Shown piece after piece: positions 1 to 5,411 of a stretch of 6,462 bases of DNA. The stretch comes from Phycisphaerales bacterium. GTDB lineage: Bacteria > Pseudomonadota > Gammaproteobacteria > Competibacterales > Competibacteraceae. Below the pieces are notes generated by a model. It worked only from the letters and a program-made list of their open reading frames with translations, ran no database searches and was not told where the DNA came from. The DNA lies in NCBI GenBank assembly GCA_014879435.1, contig JACSSB010000351.1, forward strand, positions 1-6,462, given 5' to 3'. The translations under genes were made by a program, and so were the position numbers. Positions within the stretch are counted from its first letter, which is position 1. Each line of letters begins with the position of its first letter.

Positions 1-118
1 TCGATCACTTGATCGTTCGCTCACTCGAAGCGGGAAGGTCGCCGACCTCTATCAGCGACCACATCCAAGCCAATCCCGTCGGTGCAACGAGGCTCCGGCG
101 GCGGAATGGAGACAGTTC
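1..118. other. Leader region upstream of fimV, no recognised gene
   Basis: I see no recognisable gene here. The frame continuous with fimV is open to the left edge but contains no ATG, GTG or TTG codon, so fimV cannot start earlier inside the window. A second plus frame is open from base 3 to a TAA at 135-137; its 44 codons do not resemble any family I know. The third plus frame stops at 10-12, so an upstream gene could end there. No divergent minus-strand frame leaves the window from here. Two small inverted repeats are visible, GATCA-CT-TGATC at 3-14 and AGGTC-GCC-GACCT at 36-48, neither followed by a T-run. I could not pick out a convincing -35/-10 pair. Confidence 0.5.
108..112 (+). promoter_or_regulatory. 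Ribosome binding site of fimV
   Basis: GGAGA lies six bases before the ATG at 119, a good Shine-Dalgarno position. Together with the signal peptide that begins at this ATG, and the lack of any upstream start codon in frame, it fixes the start of the FimV-like gene. Confidence 0.75.
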
Positions 119-2614
119 ATGCCGACCAGGATATTAATCCGACTATCCCTTCTGGCCGGGCTGGTGGTGCCATTGTGCGCCTTTGCCCTGGGTGTCGGCC
201 CTGTTGAGGTGCGTTCGGCGCTCAATCAGAACTTTGAAGCCGAAATCCCTCTGATCAGCAGCAATCCCGCCGAATTACTCGGCCTGACCGTGCGAGTCCC
301 ACGTCAACAGGACTTCGATTGGGCCAAGATTGAACGCTACGACTTTTTTTCAAAGTTACGTTTTTCGGTGCAAGCCCCGCCCGGCGGCCCAAATGTTCTC
401 AAAATCAGTTCGACCGAGCCGATCCGCGAACCGAACTTTACCTTGCTACTGGAATTGACTTGGCCGCGTGGTCGGTTGCTGCGGGGATTCCCGATCCAGC
501 TCGATCCAGAATTGTATGTAAACCGTCGATTACCACCGCCTCCCCCACAAGCCGTCGTGGTTTCGCCACCGGTCGAAGCGTCACCAGCCGCCGCACCACC
601 GAAATTGGGATTACCACCGGCTCCACCAGTGAGCTTTGAAGGGGCTACGCCCTATGGACCGATTCGATCCGGTGAAACCTTGACCGGGATCGCCAATCGA
701 ATTCGCCCCTCGACCACCATCAAATTACCAGAAATGATGGCGATCCTGCTGGCAGGCAACCCGGAAGCATTTATCAACGGTAATCCAAACGCACTTCGCG
801 TCGGTGCCATGTTGAAGGTTCCGACTCCACAAGCGTTAGGGGTACAAGGCGTTCCCACGCCATCCACTTCGGATCAAGCCACACTCGCGTCAGCGCCGCC
901 CGAATCGCCCCCTGCTCAACTAGAACCGGGACCGGGACCGGGACCAGCGCCACCCGAATCAACCTCAACACAACCTATCCCACCGGTGACTTCGTCGGTA
1001 CCAGAATCCTTGCCACCGGCTGCGGAACCTGTATCACCACCGGTTGCAGCACCTTCGTCACCACCGGCTGCGGAACCTGTATCACCACCGGTTGCAGCAC
1101 CTTCGTCACCACCAGTTACGGAATCTGCATCACCACCGGTTACAGCATCTTTATCACCACCAGTTGCAGAATCCCTACCACCGGTTGCAGCAGCGCCTTC
1201 GTCGCCGCCAGTTGCAGAATCTCTACCACCGCCATTACCGGTACCGACTCAGCCCTTGCAGGAGATTGTCCCTCAAGGCAGCATCCCGCAAGCAGCACCA
1301 GAACCGACGCCAGTGGGGTCGGCACCAGCAGAGTCAACACCGGTAGGGTCAGCACCAGTAGGATCGGCACCAGCAGGGTCGATGCCAGCGGAGCAAGGAT
1401 CGGCATCTCCGTCACCCGTGCAACCAGAGCCACCACCGTCGCCTCCTGTGGCTCAACCGAAGCCACCACAGGTTCAAGCACCATTGGCTGTCAAGCCGCC
1501 ACAGATCGCACAACCGGAGCAAAGCTATTTCGAATGGCTGAACAATCCAGTGCTCTTGGCCGCCATTACCTTGATTATATTGGCATTGTTTCTAATTCTG
1601 CGGTGGACTGCTAAGTCGAAGCAACCATCAGCTGAGATGGAAGCATCACCTGCCATCATTCCCGAGTCTTCGCCCGAACCTGATGCTGCGGAGATACGCA
1701 CACGGATCAATGAGCTACGTTCCGCACGGCCACGACTTGCCGCTGCGGATTCGAATGTCCCAGATCCAGCCGAACGAGCAATTTCAACCGGGCCCATGCC
1801 CACAATGCCCAAACCGATTGGCGAATTGCTCAAGGAGATTGATACTGGGCTAAGCGACGACATGGCGACGGATGGGCACGATGCTCCTTCTCCTCAGGTA
1901 CGGAAACTGGAAACACCCCCTTTACCCGATACCGAGCCTCCCACGGCTTCGGTGGTCCGTTCCACCGTCAATCCATTCCAGGAAGCAGCACCCACACCGA
2001 AAAAGCCTTCTGGCCAATCCACAATAGACCTGCCTTCCGAGCTGCGGCTGGATAACCTGGATTTTGACTTTGGTGATCTGGGTTTGGAAAACACCGCACG
2101 ACAAAAACCTGATCTACCGCCCTTGGAATTGCAGTCAGATAAACCAAGCGCATCCCTTGACCTACCGTCACTGACGGCTCTTGATGATGCGTTCGGGCCA
2201 GTGACTGCGCCTCAACCGATCAAACCATCACCGATGACACTCCAGCAGCTCGAATCCGAGCCGTTATTATCGGTGCAGCAGATCGAACCGCTGTCCACGC
2301 CGCCACCCTCTCAGAAATTCGAATTCGCGGATGTCACCCATGATATGCCCGTCGAACCGTTGACTCTGGACCAGGATTTGCGTGAGATCGGCAATGAAAC
2401 CCTTGATCTGGGTAAGATGGAAACGGACGGTATGCTCACTATCGAGGGACAAGGAGCATCCATCGACTATGTGGAAACCAAGCTGGATCTGGCTACGGCC
2501 TATCTGGATATGGGTGATCAGGTAGGAGCACGTGGCCTGCTGGAAGAAGTATTACGGGAAGGCAGCAATGCGCAACAGCAACAGGCAAAGGAATTACTCA
2601 GAAAATTGAGTTGA
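119..2614 (+). CDS. fimV: FimV/HubP-family polar hub protein (LysM, single-pass membrane)
   Basis: This 831-residue protein has the FimV layout. Residues 1-23 are a signal peptide with a probable cut after AFA. Residues 24-135 are the conserved FimV N-terminal domain (ALNQ, AEIPL, SSTEPIREPNF, WPRGRLLR). Residues 178-237 are a periplasmic LysM domain expected to bind peptidoglycan. Residues 240-470 are a proline/alanine/serine-rich stalk with tandem repeats. Residues 478-494 are the transmembrane helix, followed by basic residues (RW-TAKSK). Residues 500-780 are an acidic, proline-rich cytoplasmic part. Residues 782-831 are the conserved FimV C-terminal motif with a TPR-like helix pair (LDLATAYLDMGD, ARGLLEEVL). 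FimV proteins mark the cell pole and help assemble type IV pili; in Pseudomonas they also affect type II secretion. The length is close to that of other FimV proteins, but I see no clear TPR series in the cytoplasmic part. The gene is monocistronic to the right, ending at its own terminator. Family assignment is secure; the partner machine is inferred. Confidence 0.93.
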   Translation: MPTRILIRLSLLAGLVVPLCAFALGVGPVEVRSALNQNFEAEIPLISSNPAELLGLTVRVPRQQDFDWAKIERYDFFSKLRFSVQAPPGGPNVLKISSTEPIREPNFTLLLELTWPRGRLLRGFPIQLDPELYVNRRLPPPPPQAVVVSPPVEASPAAAPPKLGLPPAPPVSFEGATPYGPIRSGETLTGIANRIRPSTTIKLPEMMAILLAGNPEAFINGNPNALRVGAMLKVPTPQALGVQGVPTPSTSDQATLASAPPESPPAQLEPGPGPGPAPPESTSTQPIPPVTSSVPESLPPAAEPVSPPVAAPSSPPAAEPVSPPVAAPSSPPVTESASPPVTASLSPPVAESLPPVAAAPSSPPVAESLPPPLPVPTQPLQEIVPQGSIPQAAPEPTPVGSAPAESTPVGSAPVGSAPAGSMPAEQGSASPSPVQPEPPPSPPVAQPKPPQVQAPLAVKPPQIAQPEQSYFEWLNNPVLLAAITLIILALFLILRWTAKSKQPSAEMEASPAIIPESSPEPDAAEIRTRINELRSARPRLAAADSNVPDPAERAISTGPMPTMPKPIGELLKEIDTGLSDDMATDGHDAPSPQVRKLETPPLPDTEPPTASVVRSTVNPFQEAAPTPKKPSGQSTIDLPSELRLDNLDFDFGDLGLENTARQKPDLPPLELQSDKPSASLDLPSLTALDDAFGPVTAPQPIKPSPMTLQQLESEPLLSVQQIEPLSTPPPSQKFEFADVTHDMPVEPLTLDQDLREIGNETLDLGKMETDGMLTIEGQGASIDYVETKLDLATAYLDMGDQVGARGLLEEVLREGSNAQQQQAKELLRKLS
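925..945 (+). repeat. ACCGGG hexanucleotide repeat in fimV
   Basis: Three exact copies of ACCGGG plus a partial fourth (ACC) run in frame inside the FimV stalk and encode a Gly-Pro string (PGPGPGP). The unit length is a multiple of three, so copy-number changes would leave the frame intact. Confidence 0.8.
1013..1232 (+). repeat. 48-bp tandem repeat encoding the FimV stalk
   Basis: A 48-bp unit repeats in frame from 1013. Copies 1 (1013-1060) and 2 (1061-1108) are identical at every base. Copies 3 (1109-1156) and 4 (1157-1204) are diverged, and a partial fifth copy runs to about 1232. Each copy encodes 16 residues of the type PPAAEPVSPPVAAPSS, covering residues 299 to about 371 of FimV in the periplasmic proline-rich segment between LysM and the membrane helix. 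The perfect identity of the first two copies suggests a recent duplication by slippage or unequal recombination. Confidence 0.9.
1307..1381 (+). repeat. 15-bp tandem repeat in the FimV stalk
   Basis: Five 15-bp units encode TPVGS, APAES, TPVGS, APVGS and APAGS (residues 397-421), followed by a decayed sixth unit (MPAEQ). The copies differ by a few bases each, so this array looks older than the 48-bp one. It lies in the same proline-rich periplasmic linker and keeps the reading frame. Confidence 0.8.
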
Positions 2615-2641
2615 CTACGCTTGCCTGATTAAGACCTTATC

Positions 2642-2670
2642 AAACCCTCCCTATATGGGAGGGTTTTTTT
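2642..2670 (+). terminator. Rho-independent terminator of fimV
   Basis: AAACCCTCCC (2642-2651) pairs perfectly with GGGAGGGTTT (2657-2666) around a five-base TATAT loop, and the T-run continues to 2670. It lies 27 bases after the fimV stop codon, between two convergent genes. Read on the minus strand the same hairpin is followed only by TTTGAT, so it would be a weaker stop for the transglycosylase transcript coming from the other side. Confidence 0.92.
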
Positions 2671-2686
2671 ATAACTGTTCAGCCGC

Positions 2687-2702
2687 CCCCTTAGCGAAGG
2701 GG
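2687..2702 (-). terminator. Possible 3' hairpin of the transglycosylase transcript
   Basis: CCCCTT (2687-2692) pairs with AAGGGG (2697-2702) across an AGCG loop, 21 bases beyond the minus-strand stop codon at 2724. No T-run follows on the minus strand, so it is not a canonical terminator. It may protect the 3' end or act together with the hairpin at 2642-2666, which this transcript meets next. Confidence 0.25.
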
Positions 2703-2723
2703 ACAGGAATCAAGAAACCATCA

Positions 2724-3971
2724 TCAGCGCAAACGGGCCGTGTTAACGGGTTCGGCCAACGCCAGCGCCCGGTCGGCGGTACCCCGTTGCGCCAAGCGTG
2801 ACACCGTCCCAGCGGGCAGCCAGACCTTGGTACCGGCGGGCAGTGAAATTTGCCCATCTTGTACCCCTGGCTTCCATGCCTTATTCAGTTCGACCAATTC
2901 CCATAAATTGACTTCATAGTAATTGGCCAGCATTGGCGCGGATACCGATTGCCTCAACCGAATTTGATCCAGGTTCAAGGGCTGCTCGTAGTTGACGCCT
3001 TCGGGGAAAAAATACTGGGGATTGCGGGCAACATCGCGAGCCGCTAGGAATTCAGCATAGAAGTTTCGTGATGCAAATCCAAAATTTGCCCCCGAATATC
3101 GTTTCACAATAGACCCAAAATCATTGCCAAAAGCCTGTTGGGCACGCTGCATACCACCAACCCCGTGATTGTACGAGGTCAATGACAGCGGCCAACTGCC
3201 GAGGCGTTCATGGGCATTTCTCAGATATTGGGCCGCCCCCTGCGCCGATGCCACGGGATCACGTCGTTCGTCTACGACTTTGTTCAGTATCATGTATTGC
3301 CGCGCGGTACTCGGCATAAATTGCCACATGCCCACGGCGCCAACCGAAGAAGCGGCATGGTTCTGAAAGGAGGATTCGACATGTGGCAGATAAGCCAAAT
3401 CTTCGGGCAGGCCGGCTTCACGAAATACGTTACGAAACACTGCATCGTAGCGGCCGCTGATTTCCAGGCCGCGCTTGAAACGCTCGCGCATCCCGCGCTG
3501 GCTACGTAACCGCTCACTGGCACCAGCAATGGCGCTGGGACCACCGCTGCTTCTACGGATATGATTGACCAGTGACTGTTCACTGGGGGTCAGTGGCGCA
3601 TTGGTGGCGGTTTTGAATTCCACCTGACGGAGCATGTCTCGCAAAGTCTCAAAATGCTCCTTGACGAAATCCTTTTGTTCAGCGTTTTGGCCTTCACCCA
3701 CCGAACCCGGCAGGGTGATCACTCCGTAGATGATATCCATGTAACGATCATCATGTAGCGCGACCTGACCCCGTCCCCAAACGCCATAGACCTTGCGCCA
3801 AAACTCAACTTGCGGCTGCAGTTCCGGGGGCGACGGAAACGCCGCAGTACTGACGGAAAGATTATTGGTATTGGTAGGCAGCTTGACCGGTGCGCGCGTT
3901 GGCTCACTGGTACAAGCCACCAGCACCAACGAGATCAAAAGAGTCAATAATCCTCGCGATTGTCGTAGCAT
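2724..3971 (-). CDS. MltD-like lytic murein transglycosylase lipoprotein (SLT domain)
   Basis: This 415-residue periplasmic enzyme should cleave the MurNAc-GlcNAc bond of peptidoglycan to give 1,6-anhydro ends. Residues 1-20 form a lipoprotein signal peptide with the lipobox LVAC, so Cys20 is the probable acylated residue. A region around 57-88 (FWRKVY, DIIYGVITLP) resembles a segment found ahead of the catalytic domain in related transglycosylases. The SLT domain spans about 186-310: the motif YLPHVESSF gives the likely catalytic acid Glu199, followed by GAVGMWQFMPSTAR and SYNHGVGG (266-273). Residues 335-387 (ANYYEVNLWELVELN, KVWLPAGT) look like one degenerate LysM, whereas E. coli MltD carries clear LysM copies. 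A longer reading from 4064 is possible but would bury the signal peptide and has no good ribosome site. The gene is transcribed toward fimV, downstream of gspN after a 193-base gap. The MltD subgroup is likely but not certain, so no symbol is given. Confidence 0.88.
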   Translation of the reverse strand: MLRQSRGLLTLLISLVLVACTSEPTRAPVKLPTNTNNLSVSTAAFPSPPELQPQVEFWRKVYGVWGRGQVALHDDRYMDIIYGVITLPGSVGEGQNAEQKDFVKEHFETLRDMLRQVEFKTATNAPLTPSEQSLVNHIRRSSGGPSAIAGASERLRSQRGMRERFKRGLEISGRYDAVFRNVFREAGLPEDLAYLPHVESSFQNHAASSVGAVGMWQFMPSTARQYMILNKVVDERRDPVASAQGAAQYLRNAHERLGSWPLSLTSYNHGVGGMQRAQQAFGNDFGSIVKRYSGANFGFASRNFYAEFLAARDVARNPQYFFPEGVNYEQPLNLDQIRLRQSVSAPMLANYYEVNLWELVELNKAWKPGVQDGQISLPAGTKVWLPAGTVSRLAQRGTADRALALAEPVNTARLR

Positions 3972-3979
3972 CGATATTG

Positions 3980-3985
3980 CTCCCT
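3980..3985 (-). promoter_or_regulatory. Ribosome binding site deciding the transglycosylase start
   Basis: On the minus strand AGGGAG ends eight bases before the ATG at 3971. The in-frame ATGs farther upstream (3992, 4019 and 4064) lack a comparable site. The ATG at 3971 also places the hydrophobic stretch and the LVAC lipobox exactly at the N-terminus, so it is the preferred start. Confidence 0.75.
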
Positions 3986-4063
3986 GGGTCATTTCTGTTG
4001 GGTCGCGTGGTGAAGGCATGTTTGGGAAGAGAGAGGAATAGCCACCATTCCATGATGGGGACA

Positions 4064-4107
4064 ATAATATCCTCGAAAATGAAACAAAAAACTACCACTT
4101 GTCAAGT
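4064..4107 (-). promoter_or_regulatory. Candidate promoter region of the transglycosylase gene
   Basis: The gap 3972-4164 between gspN and the transglycosylase is AT-richer than the genes around it. On the minus strand it holds a perfect TTGACA (-35 consensus, 4105-4100), which sits inside a short palindrome ACTTG-T-CAAGT (4097-4107). A TATTAT (-10-like, 4069-4064) lies farther down, but 30 bases apart, which is too far for a pair. At the normal 16-18-base spacing only poor -10 matches (for example CATTTT) are present. A promoter here is plausible, but the exact elements are not resolved. Confidence 0.35.
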
Positions 4108-4141
4108 TTATGTTGAGCAACAATAAGATTTGTGCCTGGTA

Positions 4142-4177
4142 CCTGAGCTGACCATCTACGGTTTTTAGCGGCTCAGG
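4142..4177 (-). other. Inverted repeat at the end of gspN
   Basis: CCTGAGC (4142-4148) and GCTCAGG (4171-4177) form a perfect 7-bp inverted repeat that encloses the gspN stop codon with a 22-base loop. No T-run follows on the minus strand, so it is not a good intrinsic terminator. No other terminator-like hairpin is visible between gspN and the transglycosylase, leaving read-through possible. Confidence 0.3.
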
Positions 4178-4926
4178 ACGCCGGAAAAATCCAACTTCCA
4201 GCGACCGTCACTGCCGGGTGGCCCTAGCAAGCTCAGCGCTTGGCGCAAGAAGGGCTGGCTACTTGCGTCACGGGCTGCAGCCGTTCCACGGAAACGATAA
4301 CGACCATCGGGTGCTACGTCCAAGACACCTTCCAGCGTCAGTGGCGAACGGCTGTCCTTGATCATGCCTTGGATACCTTCTGGCGCGGCCGGATTGAGTT
4401 GCACCGTGAAATCACCAAGATCCAGCGGGCGATTGAGCATGGTACGCAAGTTCATCACATTCACTCTGCCTTCAGCGGACTGCGGCTGACCGGAAGCGCT
4501 CAGGCGTAGTTCTTGTAGATCGAATTTCACGATTCCTTGCAACGGCAACTTAGGTTGTCTGGCCAGTTCGCTCAGTTTAACCATGGGCAGGTGGCCACTG
4601 AAATCCTGAAACCGCAATCGACCACCCCATCCGACCGCAACGTTTCCCATCAGTTTAGCCTCGGGATCGTCGGCATCCAGCTGGAACTCCAGCCATCCTC
4701 CCAGCAGAGCGAGCGGCCGCCAGTTCCAGCTTAAGCGTTTGATGGACAGCTCCCGCCAGCGTACTCCCTGAGCGGAACCAGCGGTGGTGGAGCCTTCAAT
4801 GGTCTCTACACTGAAGCCCATCTGCTTGCCGAACAGATCCACCATCAGCCCAGCTGGTGCCAATAGCGGCAAAAACAACAAAAATGCCAGCAAGCCCAGC
4901 AAACCATAACGCAAAAACTGTTTCAT
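4165..4926 (-). CDS. gspN: Type II secretion system protein N (GspN)
   Basis: This 253-residue protein matches the GspN family in length and pattern. Residues 5-30 are one hydrophobic membrane anchor. The conserved family signature follows: VETIEGSTTAG (40-50), VRWREL (55-60) and LSWNWRPLALLGG (65-77). The C-terminus carries LSLLGPPGSDGRWKLDFSGVL (231-251), also typical. The rest is rich in alternating hydrophobic residues, as expected for a periplasmic beta fold. GspN is an accessory T2SS component that is absent from many systems; its exact role is not settled. Its ATG overlaps the gspM stop codon in an ATGA, and an AGGGAG (4937-4942) inside gspM gives a fair ribosome site ten bases upstream. 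It is the last gsp gene on this side; no gspD follows it. Confidence 0.92.
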   Translation of the reverse strand: MKQFLRYGLLGLLAFLLFLPLLAPAGLMVDLFGKQMGFSVETIEGSTTAGSAQGVRWRELSIKRLSWNWRPLALLGGWLEFQLDADDPEAKLMGNVAVGWGGRLRFQDFSGHLPMVKLSELARQPKLPLQGIVKFDLQELRLSASGQPQSAEGRVNVMNLRTMLNRPLDLGDFTVQLNPAAPEGIQGMIKDSRSPLTLEGVLDVAPDGRYRFRGTAAARDASSQPFLRQALSLLGPPGSDGRWKLDFSGVLSR

Positions 4927-5411
4927 GGCTGTCGGACTCCCTGCAGGATGATGCGCGCATTCACCAACCCAGCGGTGCTGGCACGATCAACATTCAAATT
5001 GACAATGCTGATGCGGTGATCATCCAGTGTTCCCAGCCAGGAAATCAATTTATCGAACTCGACCCCATCCAATTGTGCGCTGAGCTTATCCTCGCCCTGG
5101 GGTGTAACCCGTTTCATGGCATTGGTCAATGCCGCCGCCCGCACGGTCTGATCCACCAGCGTAAACAAGGAGCGGCTATCGCCAACGGGGGGCGCACCAG
5201 TGATGCCGCTGAGCCGCTTGACTTCCCGTGCCGCCTGCCGCATCCAGATCAGCTCAGTGCGTTGCTCGGCGGTGCGTTGCTGGAGTTGGTGGTAGCTGGT
5301 TTGGAACGGTTCCCATGCCAGTACATAGCCCAACAGTATCAGCGTCAAACCCAGCCCTCCGATGATGAGCAAGCGCTCACGGATACTAAGGGTTTCCCAC
5401 CAAGCTTTCAT
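4923..5411 (-). CDS. gspM: Type II secretion system protein M (GspM)
   Basis: This 162-residue protein has the usual GspM size and layout: a short cytoplasmic start with the family-like LSIRERLLI (8-16), a transmembrane helix at about 14-32, a helical, probably coiled-coil stretch at 38-68, and a small periplasmic domain at about 80-160 with the hydrophobic pattern VEFDKLISWLGTL (117-129). GspM is an inner-membrane platform subunit that dimerises through its periplasmic ferredoxin-like domain and binds GspL, helping connect the GspE ATPase to the pseudopilus. It overlaps gspL by ATGA at its start and gspN by ATGA at its end. There is no clear Shine-Dalgarno before its ATG (AAGCCATCCTC), so translation probably depends on ribosomes finishing gspL. 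Confidence 0.92.
   Translation of the reverse strand: MKAWWETLSIRERLLIIGGLGLTLILLGYVLAWEPFQTSYHQLQQRTAEQRTELIWMRQAAREVKRLSGITGAPPVGDSRSLFTLVDQTVRAAALTNAMKRVTPQGEDKLSAQLDGVEFDKLISWLGTLDDHRISIVNLNVDRASTAGLVNARIILQGVRQP

Noticed and set aside
1013..1232. CRISPR-like array
   Set aside because: The units are contiguous without unique spacers, are in frame, and encode the FimV stalk; this is a coding tandem repeat.
1044..1346. A 100-codon plus-strand frame rich in His, Leu and Arg
   Set aside because: It is the shifted reading of the repetitive proline-rich part of fimV; the His-Leu-Arg bias follows from the CCACCA-type codons of the real frame.
1140..1484. A 114-codon minus-strand frame inside fimV, rich in Val, Leu and Ala
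   Set aside because: It is the reverse reading of the proline-rich repeats; it has no family resemblance and lies fully inside a gene with strong domain evidence.
3210..3509. A 99-codon plus-strand frame opposite the transglycosylase
   Set aside because: It covers the antisense of the conserved SLT catalytic core, so its openness is explained by that gene.
4099..4127. A plus-strand promoter-like pair, TTGTCA then AATAAG with 17 bases between
   Set aside because: No plus-strand gene follows it before the gspN antisense region, so there is nothing for it to drive; similarity by chance in AT-rich DNA is likely.
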